NCBI GenBank assembly: GCA_013215615.1
Contig: JABSQX010000003.1
Span: 19,563 to 65,597 of the forward strand
DNA length: 46,035 bases
DNA from: Myxococcales bacterium
Lineage (GTDB): Bacteria; Myxococcota_A; UBA9160; SMWR01
Reading direction: 5' to 3'
Below are positions 17,680 to 27,264 of the stretch, in pieces. The notes under the pieces are model-generated. The model saw only the letters and a program-made list of their open reading frames with translations. It did not search any database and had not been told where the DNA came from. Position 1 is the stretch's first letter. Each line of letters begins with the position of its first letter. A program made the position numbers and the translations under genes.

Positions 17680-17766
17680 AAGGCCCGGCGTGGGCCAATA
17701 ACGATACGAGGACCCCCCGACACCGCACCAGCGGATCGGGGCTGGAGGGTTCCTGAAAGCCATGAA
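17680..17766 (+). promoter_or_regulatory. structured leader between rplR and rpsE
   Basis: This is the longest gap inside the spc region. GGCCC/GGGCC pairs around a 5-base loop just after rplR. Downstream, a CCCCGA/TCGGGG stem can extend with GGACCC pairing GGGTTCC, which would occlude GGAGGG, the only ribosome binding site for rpsE. A three-codon frame ATG AAA TGC TGA begins at 17762 and overlaps the rpsE start. Confidence 0.4.
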
Positions 17767-18258
17767 ATGCTGACTCGACTCAATCCCAACGATTACGAAC
17801 TCAACGACCGTGTGATCCATATCAACCGCGTTTCGAAGGTGGTGAAGGGCGGACGCCGCTTCAACTTCAGCGCGTTGATCGTGGTCGGTGATGGGGCGGG
17901 CGTGGTCGGGGTCGGATATGGGAAGGCCGGGGAGGTGCCCGAGGCGATCCGCAAGGGAGTCGAGCGCGCCCGCAAGTCCATCCTGCGCCTGCCCCTGGTG
18001 GAAGCTCGCACGTTGCCCCATGAGATCATCGGTCGCTACGGAGCGGCCCAGGTGCTGCTGCGGCCGGCTTCCGCGGGTACCGGAGTGATCGCTGGGGGCC
18101 CGGTGCGCGCCGTACTCGAGGTGGCGGGAGTGCACGACGTACTCACCAAGACCCTCGGCACCAACAATCCCATCAACGTGGTACGCGCCACGATGACTGC
18201 TCTCGAGCAGCTCCGCGATCCCGAGGAGCGTTTCGCGCAGCTCGGGAGGAGCGCCTAG
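17767..18258 (+). CDS. rpsE: 30S ribosomal protein S5
   Basis: S5 shapes the mRNA path and decoding fidelity. The 163-residue product has [20 protein letters not shown], the [13 protein letters not shown] segment and [18 protein letters not shown] 17767 is 18 bases from GGAGGG, unusually far. The ATG at 17762 is out of frame and stops at once. Confidence 0.95.
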   Translation: MLTRLNPNDYELNDRVIHINRVSKVVKGGRRFNFSALIVVGDGAGVVGVGYGKAGEVPEAIRKGVERARKSILRLPLVEARTLPHEIIGRYGAAQVLLRPASAGTGVIAGGPVRAVLEVAGVHDVLTKTLGTNNPINVVRATMTALEQLRDPEERFAQLGRSA

Positions 18259-18260
18259 GC

Positions 18261-18449
18261 ATGGCGGAGAGCGGGACGATCAGCGTCCGGTGGGTCAAGA
18301 GTTCCATCGGCTACGACCGGCGCCAGCGGGCCACCCTCCGCGGGCTGGGGTTCCGGCGTCTGCAGCAGCGCGTCGACGTTGAGGACACGCCCGCCATACG
18401 CGGGATGATCCGCAAGGTCCGGCACCTCGTGGTGGTGGAGGAAGACTGA
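18261..18449 (+). CDS. rpmD: 50S ribosomal protein L30
   Basis: L30 is a small ferredoxin-like fold protein of 62 residues. It shows VRWVKSSIGYDRRQRATLRGLGF and ends in IRKVRHLVVVEED. Its stop overlaps rplO (TGATG). Confidence 0.94.
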   Translation: MAESGTISVRWVKSSIGYDRRQRATLRGLGFRRLQQRVDVEDTPAIRGMIRKVRHLVVVEED

Positions 18450-18892
18450 TGTTGGACCGCCTGTCCCCGCGTCATGGCTCCCGGCGCCCTCGCAAGCGAG
18501 TAGGGCGAGGTCCGGGTTCTGGAATCGGCAGGAACTCAGGGCGCGGCGAGAAAGGGCAGGGCCATCGCTCGCCCGGCCGGGAGACGCCCTTCCATTTCGA
18601 GGGCGGACAGATGCCCCTGGCGCGTCGCCTCCCCAAGCGGGGTTTCCACAACCTCTTCCGAACCCTTTACAGAATCGTCAACGTGGGCTCGCTTTCTGCC
18701 TTCGAAGCCGGCAGCAGCGTAGACCCTGCCGCGCTCGAGGCCCACGGGCTGATCGCGCACGGGCGGGAAGGCGTCAAGCTGCTCGGTGAGGGAGACGCGC
18801 CGCGCGAGTTGCAGGTGAAGGTGCATCGAGTCAGCGCTGGGGCGCGCGCGAAGATCGAGGCTGCGGGCGGCAAGGTGGAGGTGATCGAGTGA
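18449..18892 (+). CDS. rplO: 50S ribosomal protein L15
   Basis: L15 is a late-assembling 50S protein. The 147-residue product has the glycine-rich basic N-terminus (RGPGSGIGRNSGRGEKGQ) and the GGQMPLARRLPKRGF motif. It overlaps both neighbours, ending in GTGA with secY. Confidence 0.96.
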   Translation: MLDRLSPRHGSRRPRKRVGRGPGSGIGRNSGRGEKGQGHRSPGRETPFHFEGGQMPLARRLPKRGFHNLFRTLYRIVNVGSLSAFEAGSSVDPAALEAHGLIAHGREGVKLLGEGDAPRELQVKVHRVSAGARAKIEAAGGKVEVIE

Positions 18893-20199
18893 TCGGCGGC
18901 GTCCAGAACATCGGGAGGATCACGGAACTCCGCCAGCGGATCCTCTTTACGTTCGCGATGCTCGCGGTCTATCGCGTGGGCGCTTTCATCGCGACGCCGG
19001 GAATCGATCCCGAGGTCGTTCGGAACTTCTTCCAGCAGATGCAGGGTACCGTACTCGGGCTCTTCAGCCTCTTCTCCGGCGGCGCGCTCGAGCAGCTCTC
19101 GATCTTCTCCCTGGGCATCATGCCCTACATCAGCGCCTCCATCATCTTCCAGCTGCTCACCGTGGTGATCCCAAAGCTCGAGGAACTGAAGAAGGAGGGA
19201 GAGCAGGGGCAGAAGAAGATCAACCAGTTCACGCGCTACGCGACCATCGGACTGGCGCTCTTCCAGAGTTCCCTGATCGCCTTCGCGCTCGAGCGGGGCC
19301 AGTTCGGTGAGGGTGCGGTCATCGACCCGGGCTGGAATTTCCGGATCATGTGCATGATTACCCTAACCACCGGTACTGCTTTCATCATGTGGCTGGGCGA
19401 GCAGATTACCGAGCGTGGCATCGGTAACGGCATCTCCATGGTGATCTTCGCCAGCATCATTGTCAGCATTCCCTCTGCTCTGGCCAATCTCTTCCAACTG
19501 ATCCGAACCGACCAGTTCACGCTGCTCGGCACCATCGTCTTCACCCTCATCGCGGTGGGGGTGATGTTCCTGATCGTGATCGTCGAGCGGGGACAGCGAC
19601 GGATCCCCATCCAACACGCGAAGCGCGTGGTGGGGCGCCGCATGCAGCAGGGCGGGATGAGCTACTTCCCCTTGCGGGTCAACACCGCCGGGGTGATCCC
19701 GGCCATCTTCGCTTCCTCGCTGCTGACCTTTCCCATCATGATCGCCCAGTTCACGGATTCCACGGTTGTGCAGGAGTTCATCACCGACTATCTCGATCCT
19801 GGCAGCATCCTCTACCAGCTGGTGTACATCGGCTTCATCGTCTTCTTCGCCTATTTCTACACCGCGATCATGATCAATCCGGCGGATGTAGCGGAGAACA
19901 TCAAGCGCTCGGGAGCCTACATCCCGGGGATTCGACCCGGGAAGAAGACCGAGGAGCACATCGATCGCATCCTCACCCGGGTGACGCTCATCGGTGCGAT
20001 GTATATGTCTGCAGTCTGTGTGCTGCCCACCATCCTGTCCGTTCGGGCAGGCGTACCCTTCTACTTTGGCGGCACGGCGCTGCTCATCGTGGTCGGCGTC
20101 GGGCTGGATACCATCTCGCAGATCGAGGCCCACCTGGTCTCAAGGCAATACGAGGGTTTCGCCGAGGGCACCCGCATTCGGGGAAGGTTGGGCGCGTGA
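18889..20199 (+). CDS. secY: preprotein translocase subunit SecY
   Basis: SecY is the channel of the inner-membrane Sec translocon. The 436-residue product shows ten hydrophobic segments, the plug region after TM1 (GGALEQLSIFSLGIMPYISAS), and the IRPGKKTEEHI cytoplasmic loop that contacts SecA and the ribosome. It is translationally coupled to rplO and adk by GTGA overlaps, as common in spc operons. Confidence 0.97.
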   Translation: MIGGVQNIGRITELRQRILFTFAMLAVYRVGAFIATPGIDPEVVRNFFQQMQGTVLGLFSLFSGGALEQLSIFSLGIMPYISASIIFQLLTVVIPKLEELKKEGEQGQKKINQFTRYATIGLALFQSSLIAFALERGQFGEGAVIDPGWNFRIMCMITLTTGTAFIMWLGEQITERGIGNGISMVIFASIIVSIPSALANLFQLIRTDQFTLLGTIVFTLIAVGVMFLIVIVERGQRRIPIQHAKRVVGRRMQQGGMSYFPLRVNTAGVIPAIFASSLLTFPIMIAQFTDSTVVQEFITDYLDPGSILYQLVYIGFIVFFAYFYTAIMINPADVAENIKRSGAYIPGIRPGKKTEEHIDRILTRVTLIGAMYMSAVCVLPTILSVRAGVPFYFGGTALLIVVGVGLDTISQIEAHLVSRQYEGFAEGTRIRGRLGA

Positions 20200-20765
20200 G
20201 CGCGCGAAGGTTGCTGTTGTTGGGCCCTCCCGGGGTCGGTAAGGGCACGCAGGCTCTGCGCCTGGCCCGCGAGCTGTCCGTCCCGCAGATTTCCACCGGA
20301 GACATGCTGCGCGATGCGGTGGCTCGGAAGAGCGAGGTTGGCAAGTGCGCGAAGAACGCGATGGAGCAAGGCGAACTGGTCGCAGACGCGATCGTAATCC
20401 GTGTAGCCCGCGAACGTCTCACCCAGGACGATGCATGCGCGGGATTCATCCTGGACGGCTTTCCCCGGACCCACGAGCAGGCCCGAGCGCTCGACGAGAT
20501 GCTCGGTGAGTTGGGCACGCCGCTTGAGCGCTGCGTCGCGATCACGGCCGAGGAAGGGGTTCTGGTGGAGCGCTTGCTCGAGAGGGCAAAAACCGAGGGA
20601 CGCAGCGACGACAACGAGGCGACCATCCGGAACCGGATGCAGGTCTATCACGAAGAGACCGCTCCGCTCGCGTCCTACTACTCGGAGCAGGGGCTGCTGC
20701 GCGATGTGGACGGAACGGGCAGTATCGAAGAGGTGGCGGATCGCATCCAGGGAGCCCTGCAGTGA
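20196..20765 (+). CDS. adk: adenylate kinase
   Basis: Adenylate kinase interconverts ATP + AMP and 2 ADP. The 189-residue product has the P-loop GPPGVGKGT at 10-18, the AMP site QISTGDMLRDAV and DGFPRTHEQA. The LID is short, lacking the zinc or hydrogen-bond tetrad domain of long forms, as in other short adenylate kinases. GTGA overlaps on both sides place it between secY and map. Confidence 0.95.
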   Translation: MSARRLLLLGPPGVGKGTQALRLARELSVPQISTGDMLRDAVARKSEVGKCAKNAMEQGELVADAIVIRVARERLTQDDACAGFILDGFPRTHEQARALDEMLGELGTPLERCVAITAEEGVLVERLLERAKTEGRSDDNEATIRNRMQVYHEETAPLASYYSEQGLLRDVDGTGSIEEVADRIQGALQ

Positions 20766-21553
20766 GACTCGGGGGAGAGCGCATCCGGGTGAAGACCCGC
20801 GGGGAGATCGAGGCGATGCGGGCGGCCAGCCGGCACGTGGCCGAGATCCTGCAAGAGCTCTGTGAGCGCGTCGTGCCCGGTGCCACGACTGCTGATCTGG
20901 ACGACTACGCGGCTCGCGCCATCGAGGCGCGCGGGGTCACCTCCTCGTTCAAGGGCTACGACCCGGAAGGACTTCCGAGCTACCCTGCGGTTCTCTGCGT
21001 GTCGGTGAACGACGAGATCGTTCACGGCATCCCGAGCTCGCGCGAGATCGGGGATGGCGACCTGGTGAGCCTCGATTTCGGCGTGGAGAGCGGCGGTTTC
21101 CACGGAGACTCCGCGGTGACGATCCCGGTAGGAGAAGTCGATGCCGAGTGCGTGCGCTTGCTACAGATCTGCCAAGAGTCCCTGCATGGAGCGATGGAAG
21201 TGATGGGCCCCGGAGTTCGCCTTTCCGACATCGGTCACGCCGTTCAGAGTCGCGTGGAGGAAGAGGGTTTCTCGGTGGTCCGCGATTTCGCCGGGCACGG
21301 AATCGGCCGAGCGCTCCACGAGCCGCCCTGGATCCCCAACTTCGGCCGGCCTGGCCGGGGACCCAGAATGCTGCCCGGCATGGTCTTCGCGGTCGAGCCT
21401 ATGGTGACGGCCGGAAGCCCTGAGGTCACGATCCGCGAGGACGAGTGGACGGCTGCCACCGCCGATGGCTCGATGGCCGCCCACTTCGAACATACCATCC
21501 TGATTACGGAACATGGATGCGAGACGCTCACGTCCATCTCAGGCGTCCACTAG
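20762..21553 (+). CDS. map: methionine aminopeptidase, type I
   Basis: MetAP removes the initiator methionine. All five metal ligands are visible in family context: D in VSLDFGV, D in HGDSAVTI, H in [13 protein letters not shown] in VFAVEPMV and E in [10 protein letters not shown]. The 263-residue length is typical for the core enzyme without extension. GTG start in a GTGA overlap with adk. infA, which often follows map, is absent; rpmJ starts 16 bases after the stop. Confidence 0.96.
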   Translation: MRLGGERIRVKTRGEIEAMRAASRHVAEILQELCERVVPGATTADLDDYAARAIEARGVTSSFKGYDPEGLPSYPAVLCVSVNDEIVHGIPSSREIGDGDLVSLDFGVESGGFHGDSAVTIPVGEVDAECVRLLQICQESLHGAMEVMGPGVRLSDIGHAVQSRVEEEGFSVVRDFAGHGIGRALHEPPWIPNFGRPGRGPRMLPGMVFAVEPMVTAGSPEVTIREDEWTAATADGSMAAHFEHTILITEHGCETLTSISGVH

Positions 21554-21569
21554 GAGGTTTGGCACCGTC

Positions 21570-21683
21570 ATGAAGGTGAGATCATCTGTTCGCAAGATGT
21601 GCGAGAAGTGCAAGATCGTCAAACGACGGGGTGTCGTGCGCGTGATCTGCGAGAACCCCAAGCACAAGCAACGACAGGGCTGA
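21570..21683 (+). CDS. rpmJ: 50S ribosomal protein L36
   Basis: L36 is a 37-residue zinc-ribbon protein of the 50S subunit. The ligands C11, C14, C27 and H32 are present, so this is the zinc-binding form. TAGGAGG lies 13-19 bases before the ATG. The sequence is almost colinear with E. coli L36. Confidence 0.95.
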   Translation: MKVRSSVRKMCEKCKIVKRRGVVRVICENPKHKQRQG

Positions 21684-21704
21684 GAGGTCCGAGGAGCGAG
21701 ACTC

Positions 21705-22088
21705 ATGGCACGAATTTCTGGCATCGACTTGCCGCGCAATAAGCAGATCGGCATTGCACTGACCTACATCCGCGGTCTCGGACGCACCTCAGCCGCGAAG
21801 ATTTGCGAGACCGCGGGCATCGCGCCGGACACCAAGACGGACGTCTTGGCGGATGGAGAAGTGGTGCGACTCAGAGAGATCATTGAGCGCGAGTACAAGG
21901 TCGAGGGCGACCTCCGGCGGGAGACGACACAGAACATCAAGATGCTAATGGATATTGGTTGTTATCGCGGGCTGCGCCACCGTCGCGGCCTGCCAGTGCG
22001 TGGCCAGCGAACGCACACGAACGCCCGGACCCGAAAGGGTCCGGCCAAGACCGTGGCCGGCAGAAAGTCGGCGACGACGAAGAAGTAG
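21705..22088 (+). CDS. rpsM: 30S ribosomal protein S13
   Basis: S13 is a 30S head protein that bridges to L5 and contacts P-site tRNA. The 127-residue product starts [14 protein letters not shown] and has [28 protein letters not shown] with the basic C-terminal tail that reaches tRNA. Confidence 0.96.
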   Translation: MARISGIDLPRNKQIGIALTYIRGLGRTSAAKICETAGIAPDTKTDVLADGEVVRLREIIEREYKVEGDLRRETTQNIKMLMDIGCYRGLRHRRGLPVRGQRTHTNARTRKGPAKTVAGRKSATTKK

Positions 22089-22100
22089 CGAGGCGTTTCC

Positions 22101-22481
22101 GTGAAGAAGGGCAGCAAGAAGAAGGTCAAGAGGAACGTTGATACGGCTGTGGCTCACATCCAGTCGACCTTCAACAACACCATCATCACCATTGCGGATC
22201 CATCGGGCAGTACGCTCTGTTGGTCGACCGCAGGCGGTCAGGGGTTCAAGGGCTCTCGAAAGTCGACCCCCTTTGCGGCGCAGGTAGCGGCGGAGGAGTG
22301 CGCGAAGAAGGCCATGGATCATGGCGTCCGGCAGCTCTCCGTCTACGTGAAGGGGCCGGGCTCCGGCCGTGAATCCGCGGTGCGGGCGTTGCAGGCTGCG
22401 GGGATCCGGATCACGATGATCAAGGATGTTACGCCGAGTCCCCACAATGGCTGCCGCCCGCCCAAGCGGCGACGCGTGTAG
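22101..22481 (+). CDS. rpsK: 30S ribosomal protein S11
   Basis: S11 forms the platform of the 30S subunit. The 126-residue product has [14 protein letters not shown] and the C-terminal [18 protein letters not shown] signature. GTG start 12 bases after the rpsM stop. Confidence 0.96.
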   Translation: MKKGSKKKVKRNVDTAVAHIQSTFNNTIITIADPSGSTLCWSTAGGQGFKGSRKSTPFAAQVAAEECAKKAMDHGVRQLSVYVKGPGSGRESAVRALQAAGIRITMIKDVTPSPHNGCRPPKRRRV

Positions 22482-22496
22482 AGGAGCGAGCAGGCG

Positions 22497-23123
22497 ATGG
22501 CGCGATACAGTGATGCAGTTTGTCGGCTCTGCCGCAGGGAGAGCATGAAGCTCTTCCTGAAGGGGGACCGATGCTTCAGCCCGAAGTGTTCGATCGATCG
22601 TCGCACTTACCCCCCTGGCCAGCACGGCCAGGGCCGGGCGCGCTTCTCCGACTTCGGGGTCCAGCTCCGAGAGAAGCAGAAGGTCAAGCGGATGTACGGC
22701 CTTCTGGAGAAGCAGTTCGCGAGAACCATGAAGCGGGCGGCGCGCATGAAGGGCCGGGCCGGTGAAAACCTCCTGATCCTTCTCGAGCGGCGTCTGGACA
22801 ACGTGGTGTACCGGATGGGATTTGCGACCTCCCGGGCGGAAGCGCGGCAGCTCGTGAAGCATGGGCACTTCCTCGTGAACGGCCGCAAGGCCACCATCCC
22901 CTCGATCACCGTCCGCGCGGGTGCGAAAGTCAGTGTTCGAGAGAAGTCCAGGACGGTGACCCGGATCGCGGGGGCCTTGGACGCGCTCGAGAGCCGCAGC
23001 ATCCCGCAGTGGCTCGAAGTGGATAAGGAAGACTTCACGGGCAGTGTGAAGGCGCTTCCCGAACGAGAAGACATCACCATGCCCATCCAGGAACAGCTCA
23101 TCGTCGAGCTGTATTCCCGCTAA
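22497..23123 (+). CDS. rpsD: 30S ribosomal protein S4
   Basis: S4 starts assembly of the 30S body and represses the alpha operon in many bacteria. The 208-residue product has an N-terminal zinc site with C9, C12, C26 and C31, so it is the zinc-binding form. The S4 RNA-binding domain is at [32 protein letters not shown] precedes the ATG. Confidence 0.97.
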   Translation: MARYSDAVCRLCRRESMKLFLKGDRCFSPKCSIDRRTYPPGQHGQGRARFSDFGVQLREKQKVKRMYGLLEKQFARTMKRAARMKGRAGENLLILLERRLDNVVYRMGFATSRAEARQLVKHGHFLVNGRKATIPSITVRAGAKVSVREKSRTVTRIAGALDALESRSIPQWLEVDKEDFTGSVKALPEREDITMPIQEQLIVELYSR

Positions 23124-23156
23124 TCGATCAGAATCTCGAAACTCCGAGAGGAACCC

Positions 23157-24185
23157 ATGGAACAGGAAATCATCGCGAGAAACTGGCGCAACCTGATTCG
23201 GCCGCGAAGGCTCGAAATGGACGCGGGAGAGGCCACGGAGTCCTTCGGCCGCTTCGACTGCGAGCCTCTCGAGAGGGGCTTCGGGACGACCCTGGGAAAC
23301 GCCTTGCGGAGAGTCATGCTCTCCTCGCTCCGGGGTGCAGCGATTACGTCCGTGCGGATCGAGGGTGTGCCCCACGAGTTCACCTCCATCCCCGGCGTGA
23401 TGGAGGACATGAGTGACATCATCCTGAACCTCAAGGAGGTCAGGCTGCGTCTGCACGCCGAGGGCGCCCGGACCCTGAGGCTTCGGGCCCAGGGAGATGG
23501 GGTGCTGCGTGCGGGCGATCTGTCGGCGGACGACTCCCGGGTCGAGATCGTGAACCCAGACCACAAGATCGCGACCCTCAATTCGGAGGCGGATCTCGAA
23601 CTGGAGGTAGTGGTCGAGTCCGGCAAGGGCTACGTGCCCGCCGAGCAGAACAAGAACGAAGACATGCCCATCGGGACGATTCCCATCGATGCCATTTTCT
23701 CGCCCATCGTGAGGGCCAACTACCGGGTCACCCCGGCGCGGGTGGGGCGTGACACGGGCTTCGACAAGCTCACGATGGACGTGTGGAGCGACGGCACGGT
23801 ACTACCCGTGGATGCCGTGGCGCTGGCGGCCAAGATCCTGAAGGAACAGCTCTCGATCTTCATCAACTTCGAGGAGCCGACGGAGTTCGCTGCCCCCCTT
23901 CTCGAAGATTCGGAGCCCCTCAACCCGAGCCTCTTCCGCTCCGTGGAGGAGATCGAACTCTCCGTGCGTTCGGCGAACTGCTTGCAGAACGCGAACATCC
24001 GCCTGATCGGCGAGCTCGTCCAGCGCAGCGAGGCCGAGATGCTCAAGACGAAGAACTTCGGGAGGAAGTCCCTCAACGAGATCAAGGAAGTCCTCGCGGG
24101 CATGGACCTCGAACTGGGAATGCGCCTGGACAGCTTCCCGTCGCGGCAGGAAATCGAGCAGCTGCGGCTGGACCGCGAGGGCTGA
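23157..24185 (+). CDS. rpoA: DNA-directed RNA polymerase subunit alpha
   Basis: Alpha dimerises to seed RNA polymerase assembly and contacts upstream promoter DNA and activators. The 342-residue product has the N-terminal assembly domain ([32 protein letters not shown]) and, after a short acidic linker, the C-terminal domain. The latter includes [15 protein letters not shown] with the expected DNA-contact arginine and [15 protein letters not shown]. Its place between rpsD and rplQ is standard. Confidence 0.97.
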   Translation: MEQEIIARNWRNLIRPRRLEMDAGEATESFGRFDCEPLERGFGTTLGNALRRVMLSSLRGAAITSVRIEGVPHEFTSIPGVMEDMSDIILNLKEVRLRLHAEGARTLRLRAQGDGVLRAGDLSADDSRVEIVNPDHKIATLNSEADLELEVVVESGKGYVPAEQNKNEDMPIGTIPIDAIFSPIVRANYRVTPARVGRDTGFDKLTMDVWSDGTVLPVDAVALAAKILKEQLSIFINFEEPTEFAAPLLEDSEPLNPSLFRSVEEIELSVRSANCLQNANIRLIGELVQRSEAEMLKTKNFGRKSLNEIKEVLAGMDLELGMRLDSFPSRQEIEQLRLDREG

Positions 24186-24188
24186 GCG

Positions 24189-24581
24189 ATGCGCCACCAC
24201 GTACACGCCCGCAAGATCGGGCGATCCCCCTCCCACCGGATCGCCATGTATCGCAATCTCGTGACTTCGCTGCTCGAACACGAGCGGATCGAGACCACCG
24301 ATATCAAGGCCAAGGAGGTCCGGCGGCTCGCGGAGCGGATGATTACGCTGGGCAAGCGGGGCGACCTGCATGCCCGGCGGCGGGCTTTGCGGGTGATTCG
24401 GCGTCGAGAGGTGGCCGCGAAAGTCTTCGACGAACTCGCGAAGCGTTACGAGAAGCGTGAGGGTGGCTATACGCGGGTACTCAAGACGCGCCAGCGGGTC
24501 GGAGATGGCGCCGCTATGTCGGTAGTCGAATTGGTGGATTCCGCGGAGGCCATGGCGGCGACCTCCGAAAGCGCGGACTGA
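24189..24581 (+). CDS. rplQ: 50S ribosomal protein L17
   Basis: L17 lies near the tunnel exit. The 130-residue product begins [17 protein letters not shown] and has the [18 protein letters not shown] segment. It ends the alpha operon block, but the next gene starts only 6 bases later. Confidence 0.96.
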   Translation: MRHHVHARKIGRSPSHRIAMYRNLVTSLLEHERIETTDIKAKEVRRLAERMITLGKRGDLHARRRALRVIRRREVAAKVFDELAKRYEKREGGYTRVLKTRQRVGDGAAMSVVELVDSAEAMAATSESAD

Positions 24582-24587
24582 ACTCCC

Positions 24588-25169
24588 GTGAAATCGCCCC
24601 CCGGCGCCTGGTTGCTGGGCCTGGGCCTGGGCGCCGCTACGCTCTTCGTCCTCTGGACTGCTCCGGAGACCCCGAGCCCCGTCGGACGGGGCAGCGAGGC
24701 GCCGGCCTTCGAACTCCCATCGCTGGACGGTGGCTCCGCATCGCTTGCCGACGCGGCTGGTCAGGTGCTCCTCGTCAACTTCTGGGCCACCTGGTGCAAG
24801 CCCTGCGAAGATGAGATGCCCGCCATGGAAAAGCTCTACCGGGATCTTGCCGACGAGGGCTTCCTGCTCGTCGCCATCTCGGTGGATGACGATCCTGAAT
24901 TGGTGCGAGCCTTCCGGGAGCGGCTGCAGCTGAGCTTCCCGATCCTGCTCGATCCCGACGCGACCGTCGCCAAGCGTTACCAGACCTACCGGTATCCGGA
25001 GTCCTTTCTCATCGGTCCCGGCGGAGACGTGGTGGAGCGCTACGTGGGCCCAAAGCGGTGGGATGAAGGGGCCTACGTACAGCGGATCCGTAAGCTGCTC
25101 GCGGGGGGGCGCGAGGCGCGAAGTGGGCTTCCCGCTCGGGGCGTCGGAGCGGGCCGCGGACTGGGCTAA
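24588..25169 (+). CDS. TlpA/ResA-like thioredoxin, membrane-anchored
   Basis: This 193-residue protein has an N-terminal hydrophobic anchor (residues 7-24) and a thioredoxin-fold domain facing the periplasm. The redox motif is WCKPC (C70, C73), followed by EDEMPAMEKLYR and a cis-proline YRYPESFLIG. The sequence fits extracytoplasmic thiol-disulfide proteins of the TlpA/ResA/CcmG type, which reduce cytochrome c apoproteins or other substrates. No cytochrome maturation gene is adjacent. The GTG start lacks a strong ribosome binding site and sits right behind rplQ. Confidence 0.87.
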   Translation: MKSPPGAWLLGLGLGAATLFVLWTAPETPSPVGRGSEAPAFELPSLDGGSASLADAAGQVLLVNFWATWCKPCEDEMPAMEKLYRDLADEGFLLVAISVDDDPELVRAFRERLQLSFPILLDPDATVAKRYQTYRYPESFLIGPGGDVVERYVGPKRWDEGAYVQRIRKLLAGGREARSGLPARGVGAGRGLG

Positions 25170-25190
25170 TCTGTAGTCGGGGGAAGGTGT

Positions 25191-25487
25191 GTGAGGGGAC
25201 TCTCGTGGATCCCCGCGATGCTCGGCGTCGCGGTGGCGGCGGCTTGGTTGGATCCCGACTCGGGGATCCGCCGCTGGCGGGACCTGCGGGCAGAGCTGGA
25301 GGTGGCCGAGCAGAGGATTGCCGGGCTGGAGGCCAGGCTCTCCCGGTTGCGGGTGGACGCCGAGGCGCTGGTGGACGATGAGTTCGCCATCGAGCGCGCG
25401 ATTCGGGAAGATCTCTCCTACGCGAGGCGCGGGGAGACGATCCTGCGATTGCGCGCCGGGGATCCCCCGAAGCCCTGGAATCCCTGA
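25191..25487 (+). CDS. ftsB: septum formation initiator FtsB/DivIC-like
   Basis: This 98-residue protein has one short N-terminal membrane segment, then a coiled coil (residues 30-60, with leucine and valine heptads) and a C-terminal region EFAIERAIREDLSYARRGETILRL. The LSYARRGE-type tail is the FtsB signature. FtsB links FtsQ and FtsL to septal peptidoglycan synthesis. The start is GTG 25191 after GGGGGAAGG. It is usually beside eno; here argS follows. Short coiled-coil proteins are hard to assign, so the symbol is moderately certain. Confidence 0.8.
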   Translation: MRGLSWIPAMLGVAVAAAWLDPDSGIRRWRDLRAELEVAEQRIAGLEARLSRLRVDAEALVDDEFAIERAIREDLSYARRGETILRLRAGDPPKPWNP

Positions 25488-25490
25488 ATC

Positions 25491-25517
25491 AAACCCTCCT
25501 TGTCCCGGATAGGGTTT
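25491..25517 (+). promoter_or_regulatory. hairpin ahead of argS
   Basis: AAACCCT (25491-25497) pairs perfectly with AGGGTTT (25511-25517) around a 13-base loop. The stem ends one base before the GGAG ribosome binding site of argS. It could modulate argS translation or be a 3' end for ftsB. Confidence 0.4.
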
Positions 25518-25530
25518 CGGAGCCAAGTCG

Positions 25531-27264
25531 ATGCGGGAGAAGTTGCAGCAAACGATCGCTGAGATCGTGCGGGGGCTCATGGATGCGTCCGAGAAGTCGG
25601 CCGCGCTTCCGGATTTCGCGCTGGAGCGGCCGAAGCGGGAGGCCCATGGGGATTTCGCGTGCAACGCCGCCATGCTCCTGGCCGGGGTGCTTGGCGAAGC
25701 GCCGCGGGACATCGCCCAGCGCCTCGTGGAGGCCCTCTCCACGTGTCCAGAAGTCGTGAAGAGGGCGGAAGTCGCCGGCCCCGGTTTCGTGAACATCTGG
25801 CTCGCGAAGGAGAGCTGGCACGGCCTGCTCCGGCGCGTGCTCGAAGAGGGCGCGGGCTATGGGAACTCCGCGCGGAGGGCCGGCAGCCGCGTTCAGGTGG
25901 AGTTCGTGTCCGCCAACCCCACGGGCCCGCTTACCCTCGGCCACGGACGCCAGGCGGCGCTTGGCGATTCCCTGGCCCGCTTGCTCGCCGCTGCCGGCTA
26001 CGAGGTGACGCGCGAATACTACTTCAACAACGCCGGCCGGCAGATGCGTATTCTTGGCCAGTCGGTGAAGGCCCGCTATCTCGAGCAGCTCGGACTGGCG
26101 GCGCCCCCGCCCGAGGAGGCTCTCGCAGATCCCGAAAAGGCCTGGCAGGAGGAGGTGGACGGCTTGCCGGTGGTCTTCCCCCCTGACGGGTATCGCGGCG
26201 ACTACATCTCGGGCTTGGCCGCGAGGTTGCGCGAGGAGCATGCGGATTCCCTGGTGGAGGAGCCCGCGGAGGAACTCTTCCGGGAGACGGCCGAGAGCCA
26301 CATCTTCGGGGAGATCCGGAAGACTTTGGCGGATCTCGGCATCCATTTCGACGTGTACGCCAACGAGAAGGATCTGCTGAAGGAGGGAAAGCTCGTCGAG
26401 GTCATGGATGACCTGCGGGAACGAGGGCTGGTCTACGAATTCGAGGGAGCGACTTGGCTGCGTTCCACCGAGCTTGGGCTCGATCGCGACCGAGTTCTCT
26501 TGAAGAGCAGCGGAGAGCCCACCTACCTGCTCCCGGACATCGCCTATCATCGCGAGAAGTTTCGGCGGGGCTTCGACCGGGTGATCGACGTGCAGGGCGC
26601 AGACCACAAGGAGCAGTTTCCCTTCGTGACCGCAGCCGTGGGGGCGCTGGATCTCCCGGCAGAGCGGATCGAACTGGTCATGCACCAGTTCGTGACGCTG
26701 AGTGAGGGTGGGGAGCAGGTCAAGCAGTCTACCCGGCGCGCTACCTACGTCACCGTGGACGAACTCCTGGCAGACGTGGGGCCCGACGTGTTTCGCTTCT
26801 TCATGGTACAGCGCCGTGCAGAGAGTCACCTGGCCTTCGATCTGGACCTGGCCCGGGATACGGACTGGAAGAAGAACCCCGCCTACTACGTGCAGTACGC
26901 GCACGCGCGCACTCACGGGATCGAGCGCAAGGCCGCGGAGGAAGGCGTAGGCATGCCCGATGCAGCGAGCATCAACGCGGATGCCCTGGTGCTTCCGGAG
27001 GAGATCGCGATCCTGCGAAAGCTCTCGGACTTTCCCGAGGTGGTGGGAGCGGCGGCGGAGAGCCACGAGCCCCACCACATCTGCTATTACGCCCAGCAGT
27101 TGGCCGGGCTCTGGAACCCCTACCTCCAGGATGGGGTCAATCATCGCGTCATCTCCGATGACGCTCCCCTCACCAACGCTCGCTTGGGTCTGGCGCTGGC
27201 GGTGCGCGTGGTGCTCGCCAACGCGCTGGATCTCCTGGGCCTCTCGGCGCCGGAGCGGATGTGA
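25531..27264 (+). CDS. argS: arginyl-tRNA synthetase
   Basis: ArgRS charges tRNA-Arg. The 577-residue class I enzyme has the N-terminal tRNA D-loop domain, the HIGH region as ANPTGPLTLGHGR near residue 130, and the KMSKS-equivalent VKQSTRRATYVTVDELL near 400. The C-terminal DALR anticodon-binding domain ends with ARLGLALAVRVVLANALDLLGL. ATG 25531 has GGAGCC upstream. Its stop overlaps the SPOR gene by one base. Confidence 0.96.
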   Translation: MREKLQQTIAEIVRGLMDASEKSAALPDFALERPKREAHGDFACNAAMLLAGVLGEAPRDIAQRLVEALSTCPEVVKRAEVAGPGFVNIWLAKESWHGLLRRVLEEGAGYGNSARRAGSRVQVEFVSANPTGPLTLGHGRQAALGDSLARLLAAAGYEVTREYYFNNAGRQMRILGQSVKARYLEQLGLAAPPPEEALADPEKAWQEEVDGLPVVFPPDGYRGDYISGLAARLREEHADSLVEEPAEELFRETAESHIFGEIRKTLADLGIHFDVYANEKDLLKEGKLVEVMDDLRERGLVYEFEGATWLRSTELGLDRDRVLLKSSGEPTYLLPDIAYHREKFRRGFDRVIDVQGADHKEQFPFVTAAVGALDLPAERIELVMHQFVTLSEGGEQVKQSTRRATYVTVDELLADVGPDVFRFFMVQRRAESHLAFDLDLARDTDWKKNPAYYVQYAHARTHGIERKAAEEGVGMPDAASINADALVLPEEIAILRKLSDFPEVVGAAAESHEPHHICYYAQQLAGLWNPYLQDGVNHRVISDDAPLTNARLGLALAVRVVLANALDLLGLSAPERM

